64,000 bases of DNA from Breviolum minutum Mf 1.05b.01. Lineage: Eukaryota > Sar > Dinophyceae > Suessiales > Symbiodiniaceae. The DNA is taken from contig DF239793.1 in the NCBI GenBank assembly GCA_000507305.1, positions 88,968 to 152,967 of the forward strand, written 5' to 3'. The position numbers and the translations under genes are program-made. Below the pieces are notes generated by a model, which saw nothing but the letters and a program-made list of their open reading frames with translations, was not told the DNA's origin and made no database searches. How positions within the stretch are numbered: position 1 is the stretch's first letter; each line of letters opens with the position of its first letter. Shown piece by piece: positions 1-11,828 of the stretch.

Positions 1-198
1 CATGTCGTTGCGGACTGATCTGTGACAACGAGGCAGAGATCATCTAGAACTTGGTGTCACATGGAGTTGCCCGCTGCGACAAAGCCAACAAATGCCAACT
101 TTGTTCGCGTCATCAGAAAAAAAGGTTCAATGAATCAAGGTTGTCACAAACGATTCTATAGGCACATGTTCTTCCGAATTATATAGTTTTAACCTTTT

Positions 199-240
199 GA
201 AACTTCCGCCACCGCCTCGTGCGGCTATACTGGTATAAAT
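199..240 (+). repeat. Dispersed GC-rich repeat, copy 1
   Basis: The core (199-224) reads GAAACTTCCGCCACCGCC followed by TCGTGCGG. The same core occurs in reverse orientation at 17731-17756 and in direct orientation at 51904-51929. It stands out as a GC-rich island in AT-rich surroundings and each copy lies close to a microsatellite. No coding role is visible. Confidence 0.7.
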
Positions 241-247
241 GAAATAA

Positions 248-322
248 TACATACATACATACATACATACCTACCTACATACATACATACATACATACAT
301 ACATACATACATACATACATAC
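248..322. repeat. CATA microsatellite
   Basis: Tandem CATA units with a few CCTA variants, directly 3' of the dispersed GC-rich repeat. Confidence 0.95.
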
Positions 323-2049
323 AAAAAAAATGTAAGATATAGAGATAAATAGATAGTAGATAAAGAAATGAATCAATAGACGCTAGAATTAGATGGATAG
401 ATCAATGAACCAATGAGCAAAGATGGTAGTTCTTGACAATGGTATTATGTAAGTATTTCATCCAATGTGACAAGAAAATACGTATACTTGATATGTTCAA
501 GTGATGACTGATGAAGTAATGTTACATACATATGTTGGAAGCATTGGAACATATGCCATTGCCTTGTCGGACTTGGAACTTTCGAAGACATTGCTTGTGG
601 CGTTGAGAGGATCCACGAAGATGTCGTTTCCTTAGAGCTGGGTGGGGTTGATGGATACCAACCTGTGAACCCTGTAGCAATGGATTTTCAATCACAAAAT
701 GAGACTTTTCAAAATGGATTACTGATTGCAGTATGATTGATTGCTTCTGATTTTCCAAAACTAAGAGATGGGAAACACATCGGCCAAAACCGCTTCATCT
801 TTCCAAGCAGCATTCACTCATCACCGAAGGGAACTGTAGATCATTTCATTTGACCAGCGAAATCAACCTCATAAGAAACCATGCTGGTGGTTTTGACTGA
901 AAAGATGCCTGCCATTAGGTCATGAAGATCTTAAAGGGCTCGGGTTTTGATGCCAAGCGTCCAGATCGCCTTGATGTTGCGATGTGTCGAGATTTGCCCA
1001 TTAAGTTGGTTGCTTGGCGCCGGTTCCAAATGGCAGGGTGGTGTGTTTTCTTTGGTGTCAATTTTTCTGTGTTGAACCACACTAGCCTGTCTTTTCCCGA
1101 GAAGTTGGCTGAAAGAACAACTTTCAGGTTTTCCTTCCTGCGGCAGATATCCCAAGTTATGCGCCTTGGTGGCCATGATTCGGTACATGACATGGATTTT
1201 TTTTGTTTTTGTTTTTGGTGAAGTTTGAAAAGGATAAAGGACTGTTTTTAAAGAACTATCTCTTTCTCATGTTGGGGCTTGCCAAAACGCTGCTTCACCA
1301 GTGGGTTGTTAGAATGTATTCTTCTTTTAAGAAGGGAATCGCTATTTATATAACCTTCACAACATCCTGGCCACTGGGTTTTCCAGTGTTTAGGCGGGAC
1401 TCCAACATAGAATGTTGAGGTCGATCCTTCTCCACAAGTAATGCACGTACGGATACGTACTAGTAGTGCGGGGGGTACCAGGAACTTGGAAGGTGCGAGC
1501 ATATACAAGCATTTAAAGAATATCTTATCCACTTCCAAGCTGGTTTTTGCTCGGAGTCATCAACACACATGTTTTACAGATGATTTTAGATCGCGTGATC
1601 GCACTTGATGAACTAAGGTAATGGAAGGGAACGTGGACATTGGTATTTCTGGAAGCGATATGCTGGAAGAAGCAATGATTTTTGTTTGCAGATAGTATAT
1701 GCCAGCTATGGTTTTTGCGGAGGCTCACTAGAACAAGCTCCAACATTTGCAAGACTTCTCCGACGAGAAGCAGGTATATAAATGCAATTTCACGATGCAA
1801 TCGGGATACCTTGCCTTTACACTGACTTAACTTTTTGGCGTGCCTCTCGTCACGCTTCCTCCTCATTTGTTGTGTGTGCACGCATCCAACATGGCAACAG
1901 TGCGTGGTTTTTGCAGTGACATTGAAAGTGATTTTGTATGAAAGAAACTGTGACATTTGTTCTTTCACTAAAGTTTTTTTGCCATTTGTTTGTCGAGTCG
2001 CTTCTTGTTGTGTCCGCAAACTGACCCCTTTTTTTTGGAAACTACCAAG

Positions 2050-5000
2050 GCTTGAGGCTGGGTATGTGGATGATGAGCTGCCGATTGAGGTACCAAAGCT
2101 GGCTTGCAAATATTGCACAAAAATTTTGGATTTTGGGAGAATTCTCTTGCAAACGCAGGTGAGCAGTCATGGGGGGATTACATAGTAAACCGCAAACCAT
2201 TATATATAAGGATCCCTAGTAAACAACCAGTACAATGGAACAAGTAAGAGGTTTTTTTCTTTCGTGGCTCAGGTGGTGTTGAAGTTGGGAATTGGAAAAT
2301 GCAAGCTTTGCTTGCAAGCGCCAATGCAGCTTTGTGAAACTTGGACCGCCTTAAATCGTTGCTTTTGTTGTCTTGTGGAACTTGTTCGCTTTGTCCATAT
2401 GGGAAGCCGAGCGAAAAGCACTAGAACCTTTCAGCTCTGCAACATAAATACATGCATGCATGCATGGTGGACACATATACATGACACAGTATGTCTCGAT
2501 CTAAAGATAATCAAATGATCCTGCCCCAATGATCCGTCATTTTTGATCAGGATCATATTACAAATATTTTCAAATTGACGAACCACAGATCTCCATAGTT
2601 CCCTCTGGCACACAGCAAACCGCAGCCGAGGATAGACCGGCCAAAGAGTCTTTGCAAGCAGAACTGGAGGGTGGTGTTTGATGTTCGCAGCGCATGGGCC
2701 ACCACACAACAAACAAGGCTGTGTGAAACGACAAAGAAAGTATCCGATACAGATATTATTATATATAATATATATATATAATATATATATAATATATATA
2801 TAATATATATATAATATATAAAATATATATATATATATGACATATGTATGTTTACATACGGAGGAAAGAGGACAACATGATGGCACAATGGAATGAAATT
2901 TCCTCAAAACAGGAAGAATCAAAGATATTTTGGTATATGGGAGCTTGCTAAGGTGCGGGGATACATACAAGTTCGAAAAATCCAGACATCTACTTGCTAG
3001 GGGTAGCTTATCGCAGACATTTTTAGCGAAGTCTCATTGGACCTTTTGCGCTCTTAGGACTTTGTCGGTAAACGCGTGGTCACATCGTTCCCTTCATTGA
3101 CAAAGCGATTTTTCGATGGTTTGGCGAAGGACGAGGATAACCACAATACTCACATCAAGGCAGGGCAGGTCGTCATCTTGTGCCTGGATGATTTGAAACA
3201 TCCTCTGGTGGTGGCGAAGTTGCCCAACAACAAATGGGGGGGAAAAGCCACGGCCGTTGATACTGTTGATGGTTCCAAAAATCCGGCATTCACCAGTTGA
3301 GGTTGGTAGTTTTATCCTGTTATTTACAGGGTTTTGTACACGCATCCTGCAGGAAGTCTCTGGCTCAGTGGAGGCTGCTTGTGGTCTCGGTTTGGCAGAT
3401 GTGCCTAACCCTGCATGTTGGAAAAGGATAGATTTCCTTTGTGGAGATGCTTATAGATGCTTAAAGGTGATGCTACTCAATGTTTCTGTTTGCTTCAATC
3501 GTTGTGAAGTGAGGAAGGTCTGAGTGGAAATTTCTTGAAGCCACTGGAAATCAGGTTCGTTACTTTGTGGGCTATGTCGTTATGTTTAAATATACAGACG
3601 CATGTCGAAATACATATACAGCGCCTAGGACATGCATGGCACTTTTCATTGTGCCATCTGAGGCAGTGGTTGACCTGGTTGAGACCGGCACAACCATGAG
3701 AGCTGCAGGTGTGAGGGGATGCAGGTAAACATCAGCTGCGATCCAATAGAACAGCTTTTTGGATGGTGAGTTTTCAATATGTTTCCAACTCTTGCACCAC
3801 TCATTGCTCTCAGAACTGAGGTCTAGAGATTGTGGCGGATGTGCTTGAAACCGAGGTGCTTCAGCTGGAAATCATGGAATTTCATCATAGAATTTCTGCA
3901 TCTAGAGTTCGGCCTCCAAGATCTCTGAAAGTACTAGGATTTTTTTCATGGCTTGATAGTGTGTGGAGATATTCTCCCGATACCCCGTTTGATTTGACTG
4001 TTTGATTGCACTTCCACAAGGCGCTTCTCTTCCAGCAGAAGCCAACCGAGGACGGATCGATGGTGCATGGTTCAGTAAAGCCAGTCAGATTTTGTTTGGA
4101 TTGCGTTCTTTGAGAAACATTGGAGGAAACTAGGAAACTGCAAAGTAATGCAATAAAGGACATAATTTTCTCCAACAATTCAAGATCGCATCAACTTTTG
4201 AATCCGTCATTTTTTGAGGCAAATGGCCTGGAGAGTGGCAGCAAAGCAGACATGCTTCGGATGATTGAGAAGAGTGCCTTTGGAAGCCAACTTGTTGGTA
4301 GGGGATTTTCTTCAGGAATTCGCCTGGATTGCTGGAGCGATTGGTAAAATGAAGCAAGATCTAAAGTTCGAAAGTCTAGCTCAACTGACAACAAATTTAT
4401 GATCTGCGAATGAATGATTAGTTTCAGGATGTGGAGCAGATTGTGCCGACACTCATGACTTCAGTGTGTGTTCGCGCGACTCTCGGCCGTTGACTACGGC
4501 CGAGGAATAGCAGGCTATCTCACAGCCACGAAGTATGTGATGATTATTTGTAACTGTCACCACGACCCTCGGAGGATGATTCCATGTTTGATTTGTAGAC
4601 TCTGCCATAATTTCCTGCCTTTCGATGCCTAAATTCTGGTGGAGAATTCTGGTCTTGAGAAGTCGAGCTGTTACTTCCTACAAATAATCCTCAAAAGCTA
4701 TTTGGGGTGAAGAAATGCTGGATGTACAGATGTTTCTTGACATTGCTACCTTTCTAAAGACTCTGACGGAAGAGAATTCATGCAAGTGAAGATCATTCCA
4801 ACTTCAAAACCACCATGCCGCAACAAGCTGGTGTACATATATGAAGGAAACGAGTCCATCACTTTAGACAATTCGAATAAGTTCACGGGTAGAGGTAGGT
4901 TTCCATTGACTGGTGCTGACCCATCATGGCATGCCCATGCTCATGAGGATGATTTGCAGAGAGTGTGTTCTCTCATGCCTGGAAAACGATCTCCAACAGT

Positions 5001-5639
5001 CACAGAACTGCCCCTTGGAGTCAACTGAAGCAGAAGATATACTTTTGCAACTTTCAAGATCTTAATGATCCCTATTATTCTAATGTTGTGGCCCACAAAT
5101 TCCTCAGATTTTTCGGCCCAGCATATTGTCAGGTTTTGGGTGGACAATGGATATCAGAGTTTGGGTTCACATGGATAGCCCTAAAAACGAGTATAATACC
5201 CATCCACCCTTTCGTGATCCATTGGCATCCATTTTTACTCTCTGGGAACTTGAAGACATGAACAGGTGGATTTGTTGTAAACAACCAGATCTGGGTTTTG
5301 CAGAATTGAAGTTTCGGAGAAGCCACGTTTCCTTCGGTTTCGTTTTGTTCTTTCTGTAGGAAAGAGGAGAATTGGCACTCCGTTTCTGCCTTGGTGAAGA
5401 TCTCCGACTCGCCACTTGGGTTTGTTATACTTCAGAACTCGGCGTTTTGGTAAATCTTGTGGAGATGTGATATTTGATACCCAAACTTCTCCCTCTCTTG
5501 GGATTATTGTTGGGGAAAAAACGCATAGAAACGCTATTTGTTTGGAGAAATCCAAGGAATCGTATTATGGATGAGCTGGTGAAGGCGAGGAAAGCTCATT
5601 TTCAATGGCCAAAAACCATTGGTCCAGGGCACAAAAAAG
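2050..5639 (+). CDS. Unrecognised intron-rich gene, first exon chain
   Basis: I do not recognise this protein. Proposed exons are 2050-2158, 3058-3255, 4126-4297, 4760-4888, 5133-5265 and 5557-5639. Each has a protein-like reading frame, and the splice phases agree from exon to exon (0, 0, 1, 1, 2). Five of the six acceptors read AG|G; the fourth reads AG|A. Donors are GT except the last, which reads GA. The first exon carries a C-x2-C pair (LACKYC). The second is rich in charged residues and contains KAGQVVILCLDDLKHPL. The third is helical and polar. Exons four to six run on through VYIYEGNESITLDN, then WTMDIRVWVHMDSP, then a basic helix NRIMDELVKARKAHFQW. No signal peptide or membrane segment is visible. 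The true start and any exons upstream of 2050 are not determined. Chance open frames are possible for single exons, but the phase agreement of the run 4126-5639 argues for a real gene. Confidence 0.5.
2273..2383 (+). CDS. Possible Cys-rich exon of the first gene
   Basis: Opens after AG with G, phase 0, compatible with the exon ending at 2158. It encodes a second C-x2-C pair (GKCKLC) and further cysteines. Together with CKYC in the previous exon it could form a small zinc-binding fold. The end is uncertain; a GT donor at 2384 is the best candidate. Confidence 0.3.
2757..2838. repeat. TA-rich microsatellite
   Basis: Runs of TA broken by ATA, in the first long intron. Similar tracts recur throughout the window. 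Confidence 0.9.
3261..3353 (+). mobile_element. MITE-like element, copy 1 (partial)
   Basis: Begins TACTGTTGATGGTTCC, matching the terminal inverted repeat of the complete copy at 25116-25229. It continues with the internal motifs CAGTTGAGGTTGGTAG and CAGGGTTTTGTACA, then loses similarity. It starts a few bases inside the proposed intron that begins at 3256. Confidence 0.55.
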
Positions 5640-6681
5640 GACATCAGAAGATAATTGTGGGAAGTTGGCTGACCTCGAAAAGTCATGGAAATGTCATACT
5701 CTTGATGGACAAACTCCTGGGCACCGGTTAATTCAGTAAATATCCGGTGAATTGCAATTGCACTCCTTTGTTTTGACCATACCAAACGATGAAGCCTCCA
5801 TCAGTGTCGAAAGACACCAAAAATCCAACATCCAACAAGCATTTCCCGCACCCAACCTTCACATGCTGCACGCAACCTTCACAGGCTGGTGCTGCAGATG
5901 TCTTGTGTCTTGCTTTGAGCAACACTCGAATGTGAATTGCACTATGTCTTGATGTTTGGGGCAGACACTAAGACCCGCAGAAAGGTTAATGTACGTCTCC
6001 CAGTGAAGACAACTTTTCTGGGCCATAAAACTTGTTCAAACCAACGCAATTTGGTGGGTGAGCAAACCCCGGTTTACTATTCTAATTTTTCCAGCATCTT
6101 CCCAGTATGAAATCCTAGGCCGAAGCAGCAACTGGCACATCATTGAATCAAAGCATCGGTTGAAATGCCGGAAAACCCATTAACCTTGGACCTTTAGAAA
6201 CTAAAAACCGCTCCGCTGTTGTGTTTAGAGATGAAAAACCACTCCGCGTTACGGGACCATGCTTGCAAGATTCCTGGCACTTGGAACAAGCCCTTGGCAA
6301 TTTGCACAGACTTGGTGTCTTATATATCATTTGTATTGTGAAGAAAGGGATCCTCCAATTGCCACGAACAAAATTAATGCCTCTCAGTTGGTATTCTGAA
6401 TTTTTTTGTTGGGGTTGTTTTCTGCGCACCAAGTTGCAATTTCCCATCTCTTGGGCTGCAGTACGGATTTCATGTCCAGTGTTCATGCGGTGAAAATGGC
6501 AGCTTGAGAGAGTTTGCAAGAATGGATGGAAGATAACTTTGAGCATGAGAACTTTGGGAAGCCTAATTAACATGTTATCTATGATGTTTTGAGATGTGCC
6601 CAATTGACCATGCAAAGGCATGAAAATGGTCAAGAAGATGCTACTGGTGGTGATTTGTGACGACAGTCATGATGGTGCTGC

Positions 6682-6814
6682 TGCTCGTGATGGTGATGGT
6701 GATGGTGATGATGGGTGATGATAAATAGGGCCAGAGTTAGCGGTCACCACCTTTGATGGTGATGGTGATGGTTCTGCACTTTTGATGGTGATGGTGATGG
6801 TTCTGCACTTTTGA
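6682..6814. repeat. GATGGT minisatellite
   Basis: GATGGT runs, followed by two tandem copies of a unit of about 31 bases ending in GGTTCTGCACTTTTGAT. Confidence 0.85.
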
Positions 6815-7885
6815 TTTGAGAATCCAAGAAGAACCTTTTCTCCAATCTTCAAATCCATGTCATTGGACACTTGCTCGATGTCAGATGGTGGATGGAATTT
6901 CTGGTTTTCCGCACATACATTTGTATGGTGTCCAACCTGTATCAGCTCATGTCAATTCTGTTCATCCCAGTCAGTCATCGAGTCATTTAGAATCTAGAAG
7001 GCACCGGGACAATGGTGGACTGGACCTGATGATGGCTATTACTTTCAGAGGTGCGAAAATACCAAGCTAAAGGTTTGGCTTGGTGGTTGTTTGGTGGGGG
7101 AAAACTCTGAGGTTTTGCAATTCCACCTGGTTTTTTCGAAAAAAACATCGTCATCCTCGGATGGGTCCAATTCACTTTATCGAACTTTCATGTGTTTTTT
7201 TTTTGGAGTGTGAAATGTTGAGAAAGGTCCAAAGGTCTGTTTTGTCCTTTTGATACATCTACGAAAAGAATCCAAAAGATTTGAAAGGCATTGGAACGAT
7301 TGCTTCCAGAAGTTGTCATCGGGAACCCACGTGAAGAGAAGTTGCCAATCGGCTTGGAGGCTGTTGCATCATTTGGCATTGTCTGGACAGGAGGACGAAG
7401 GACTGGTTGGTAGCAGCTGTGGCTGCCATGCCGAACACGTTGATGTTGGAGGCAGTTCTAGGTCTAGGTCCTGTAACATGTACATTTTTTTCTGTGAAAA
7501 AAAAAGATGTGAGGCAAGCCAAGGCTCAAACATCATCGGTTCATATAGTTTGGCATGAAATTTTACGATGGCAGATCCGAAGGAAGAGCGCTTTTGCTGA
7601 GGCCTTTGATGGTGAGTCTGGCGGATCAATGTGGTGTGTTTGCTGTTGGGAAGACTGAAAGATGGTTTTGTCGCCAGGTGGGAATGGATGGCTGCTCGTA
7701 TCCGAAGACCAGGTGATGTCCTTTCAATGGTGGGCGTCCTTAGTTTTTGCGAACCGACGAGATGTGACATGAAAATGAGAGGTAATCATGAAAAAAGGCG
7801 GAAGGGCGATTTGAGGAAAAATGCACATTTCATGAATGATTCCCCAAACAGGTTTACCCGTGGGGTTCTATCTTGAAAAAAAGAG

Positions 7886-8011
7886 ACTGGACACGCTGGT
7901 GGGCGCGCTGTGCTGTGTTGTGCGCGGATTTGGCTGGGCGCGCTGGGCTGGGTTGGGCGTGGGATTTGGCCGTGCTGGGCGCGCTGGGCTGGGTTGGGCG
8001 TGGATTTGGCT
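7886..8011. repeat. GC-rich tandem repeat (GGGCGCGCTGGGCTG)
   Basis: Two to three copies of a unit of about 50 bases built from GGGCGCGCTGGGCTGGGTTG and GGGCGTGGATTTGGC. Base composition is very unlike the flanks. Confidence 0.85.
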
Positions 8012-8674
8012 TTCCGTGTACATTGTACATGTCTTCTTCATGTATATCTCAGATGTGTATCATTTTGAGCGTCGCAAAAAGAGCCAAAAAGCAAGGTTGT
8101 TGCGACTGTTATTTGATTTCATTGATTTACTTGCACTGTTTGGGGTCTATGCTGGTAGCATTTTTAAATACTTAAACTATTTTCGTATCATTCCTTTATC
8201 CGATGACTTCCTACATGTCAGTGACTCTCGGACTGGAAACTACTCTGGGAAAGGTGGCAGATCTGCGTGGGTTTGCTCCGAAAGGATCCTTGCAGTCCAG
8301 TATGGGAGCCGAGGAGTGAAAGGGCGCTACATCATTTGGTACCCAGCAAGCTGAGAAGATGCCCCCCTGTCTGTTGAAGATCTCATTATGTTCAAAACTG
8401 CATAGCTTCTCAAGCATTGAGAGTGGAGAATCTCACGGAGTTCAATGTCTTACAATCACTGATAGGCTTCCAAACACCAAGGCTTCCACCTTAAATCTTC
8501 TGATTGTTTAAAAAGAAAAGGTTTCGAAACTATTGATAAAGTACACGATAGACCTCAAGAAGCCTTAAGAAACCATCGTTTATTCTACCTTAAGAAACAT
8601 TCAGCCTTTTTCATACACCATTGCCCTTTTCGTAAATCTTCTGGTCGAACTGAGCCTGGCAAAAATTCAGCCAG

Positions 8675-9055
8675 GTCCTATTGCTGGATCTGCCATCACT
8701 GCTGCAACAGCTCTGGGTGTGGCTCCACAGATTTTCCATGAAAACCATCGGATTGTTGACAAATGCGGTCAACAGGTGCCTCGCTGCAAGCCAAGGCAGG
8801 TGCATAAGTTTTGTTTTTTTTGTTGCTACCAGCCAGATCAAAAAATCCAATAGGTTGCTGATTTTACGAATTTTGGTTCCAGTCAAAGTTTAGTACATGT
8901 TCTCCACCAAACAGCAAGCAGCATGGAAATCCTGGGCAGGCTCGAGCAGGTCGCAAGGTGGGCTTCTTCCTTGAAAGCATTGAATTGGTATTGAAATGGA
9001 ATATCCAAAACAGCCTTAGCCAGCGCTACACTTCTTGCTCTTGGACTCTCTGCCT

Positions 9056-9135
<80 letters not shown>

Positions 9136-11641
9136 GGTTCTGGTCCTTCAAAATCACTTGTCCCTATTGATTGTGTGCATTCTTCATCCAAACAGAGGTA
9201 GGGAACCTGATACCCTGATTTGATAGGCTGCCTCTACCCCAGCTGCAGCCAAACCTAAAGCAGCTCGGCAGCAACGACACGACGACTTTTTGTTGTGGCA
9301 TTTGTCTGCCATTTGGACTGATACCTTTTGAATTTGAAACAGCTCCGGCAGAGAGAAAAAAATGAAGGTCTTCTTTCAGCCCTTTCCAACAGATTCTTCA
9401 AGCCAAAAAATGTCCTCGAAAAGATGCATGCCGTTATTTCGGTGTGTTGACCCAGGGACCCATGGCTTACAAACATGGGATCCCATGGGTCAAGTGGCTT
9501 CTCAAACTTATTCCACAACCATTGTTATATAAACTTGCATTTGCGAGCAAGGATGATACAAGTAAGCCTCCCTACCAATTTCGTCCAAAGTTTTCTGTTT
9601 ATGATATGTAAGGCCAGTCCTCCCAGCCTGGAGCCAAAGACAGAGGCTATGAGTGAGGACTCCTTCTGCCGGGATTGAACCCGTGTCCTCCAGAAAGCAT
9701 TGCCATAGGTTGACAGATGGGGATTTGAGTCGCTACCGCTACATAGCTCTTTTAAGATGGCTTTCCGAAGTACGCTTTTAATTAACCAATGGTCATGATG
9801 GTGGCTGAAATCCTTTTACAAAAGGCATCAGTTGAGGTTTGTAGTTTCATGCATCCTGTACAGGTGCGGTAGCCAGATCGATGTGCTAACAGTAGTTCCA
9901 CGCTGGTGCGTTTCTTTTTCTATTGCGTGAATTTTCATCATCACAGGACATCGCTTTTTTGATGGCAGTTTACTTTTTTGGGGAAGCCTCTCAAAGTGTT
10001 CAAACTATTGAGGTTATAGGTTGTACATTGAGGTTATAGTAGGTTGTATAGTTATATCATGAAATGAAGGAAATTGTTGCATTCATTTCTTTGAGAATGA
10101 TTCCCTTACCAATTTTTACATTTTTTGGTGCAAAGAAAGGCCTTCCAACCGTCCAACAGGAGAGCGTTTGGAACGCCTTGGTCGAGGTGGGAATATTCTG
10201 GCGATGACGTGGATGGGATGTTTGCATTGAAATGGGCGAGATTCTTGTGGAAAAGAGGTTCTATTCGTCCAAATTTTTCCATACAAATTTTGAAGCCTTC
10301 CAGTTAAAGCATGTTTGTGCCCTTTCGGATTCTTCCTACATAGTCAGTGTCTTCTTCACGATGTTTCGAGGTCCCTATGTTTTGAAACCAGGTGATTTTA
10401 GGGGAATGTGTTACCCTGAAGCCCTGATTGTATCTTGAGTAGCGAGTTCAACGGAAAAGCGGCTGCTGGAAACTTTTTTAAGTGTATCCTGGTACAAGGT
10501 CTAGTGACTAGTGGTTTATCAGAAGTGTCTTAAGCTCAGCATCAATACTGTATACACCAATGACTTTGGGAATCTCAATCTTTCTCGCCAGATGGTCATT
10601 TCAGTCATTTCAAATCTGATTTTCTTCGTACATGTAGATCTATGTGAAGCGAAGACTTACTGGGAACTTTGTTCAGGTCTTGACGTTGAGCGCCCATATC
10701 CTGACAGAAGATGCATCTCAGTTGCCATTCCAGGCGGAGTGATGTTAGGGATGTCTGTGAAAGTTTTTTGTTTGATGTCATCTGCTTTTAATGTCCCAAA
10801 CCTTCCAAACATCTCCTGAAAGATATTTGGAAGACTACGGGATTTGCTTTTAAAATCAGGATGACCAAAAAACACGTGGATGGTATCCCAAAAGACAAAA
10901 CGATTCTGAGAAGAGAGTAGAATAGTTGCTGCAACTCTCTTGCCAGCGGCTAGAACTTTTATTTTTGCTGATTCTTGGAGAGGATCCACAAACTCCGCAT
11001 GATTCTTTGTGCTATGACTCCGTTGAGGGAGTTTTTTTTTCCAAAACAAGGTTTCGTCAGGTTTGTGTCTCTGAGATATTTCGAAAACCTGTTTTGGATG
11101 TCATTTTTTTCCATTTCTCAGAGGGTGCCAGGTTGTCGTTCTGAATGGGTTTTCCTTCTAAAACCTCAACGTGTCGAATGCTATCAGGTGCTTGGGCGAT
11201 TTTTGGCTCAGGACGAACATTTTGGATCCACAAGATGCGCCGGAGTTGAGATGCCCTCAACGCAGCATGTTTTGTGGCCGGATTTACTGGGAGTTGAAGT
11301 ATATGGAGGTTGACACGGAAACGGTTTTCAAAATAAGCAGATGTCAGATGACATCTTCGATGGATTTTTACGGGTGAGGCTTGTCCAGAGCGATAGATGG
11401 AGAACACAGAGGTTCTTGTTTACAAGGTCGTACTGTTGGTGTTGAAATCCTACACCAGTTGGGATGGTTGAAGTCCTGTAAATAATGAGAGTAGCTGCTA
11501 AACTACCTATGAACTGCAGGATTTCAGGCAGCAGTCCGTGATGGGTTTTGTTTCCAGGAGTCCCAGCGTGGTCCAGTTGCTGCAATTTGCGCAGGTGCCA
11601 CTGCTGCATTGGAGGCTTGGCATTTTTGGAGCAAGATGAAA
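8675..11641 (+). CDS. Unrecognised exon chain upstream of the kinase
   Basis: I do not recognise this protein. Proposed exons are 8675-8775 (GPIAGSAITAATALGV), 9368-9441 (SNRFFKPKNVLEKMHAV), 10140-10186 (LPTVQQESVWNALVE), 10677-10733, 11061-11099 (VCVSEIFRKPVLD), 11212-11308 and 11520-11641 (AAVRDGFCFQESQ, then an Ala-rich stretch). All acceptors are AG|G. Phases agree for the last four junctions (0, 0, 0, 1), with one GC donor at 10734. The first two junctions do not agree in phase, so exons are missing or mis-called there. The chain could be a second part of the gene at 2-5.6 kb, or the N-terminal part of the kinase gene that follows. Frames on the minus strand near 11.5-12.1 kb are also open, which lowers certainty. 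Confidence 0.42.
9057..9136. repeat. TTG trinucleotide microsatellite
   Basis: About 26 uninterrupted GTT units. It produces long poly-Cys, poly-Leu and poly-Thr open frames that are not genes. Confidence 0.95.
9655..9752 (-). repeat. tRNA-like sequence, possible SINE head
   Basis: On the minus strand the sequence contains GGGTTCAATCCC, which fits the tRNA B box (T arm). About 60 bases upstream is TAGCGGTAGCGACTC, resembling an A box. The T stem pairs imperfectly and no clean acceptor stem forms, so a functional tRNA is unlikely. A tRNA-derived SINE remnant is the better guess. Confidence 0.35.
11431..11485 (+). mobile_element. MITE-like element, diverged copy 4
   Basis: Starts TACTGTTGGTGTTGAAATCC, then TACACCAGTTGGGATGG, a diverged version of the left end of the element at 25116. 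It lies between proposed exons 11212-11308 and 11520-11641. Confidence 0.4.
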
Positions 11642-11828
11642 GTGTCCTTCAAAGCCTCCATTTGAAACTGGAAAGCAATGGAAGTTTTTAGGCTCAAGTT
11701 ATTGAGCTCAATTTGAAGGTCTCCAAGGGACGAAGAGCTCGGCAGCCCTTGTACAGTCAGTGTGCAGGGTCTTTTCCTGATGCAGACCATTGCTTGCAAA
11801 GGTGACGCTAGTCACGACGTCATCATAG

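Larger units (their letters stand above)
1..2049. other. Non-coding stretch with CATA microsatellite
   Basis: I see no exon I can support here. Positions 248-322 are a near-perfect CATA tetranucleotide array. Just before it (about 130-240) lies one copy of a dispersed repeat that recurs near 17.7 kb and 51.9 kb. Short open frames occur on both strands but show neither protein-like composition nor paired splice sites. Confidence 0.5.
5640..8674. other. No firm gene; minisatellites
   Basis: Contains a GATGGT minisatellite (6682-6814) and a GC-rich tandem repeat (7886-8011). A few short open frames look coding-like (for example 6221-6305 and 7349-7400) but their splice sites or phases do not connect, so I do not call them. 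Confidence 0.4.

Noticed and set aside
8883-9191. Minus-strand frame with a poly-Thr run and plus-strand poly-Cys frame
   Set aside because: Produced by the TTG repeat; flanking codons do not join to any other exon.
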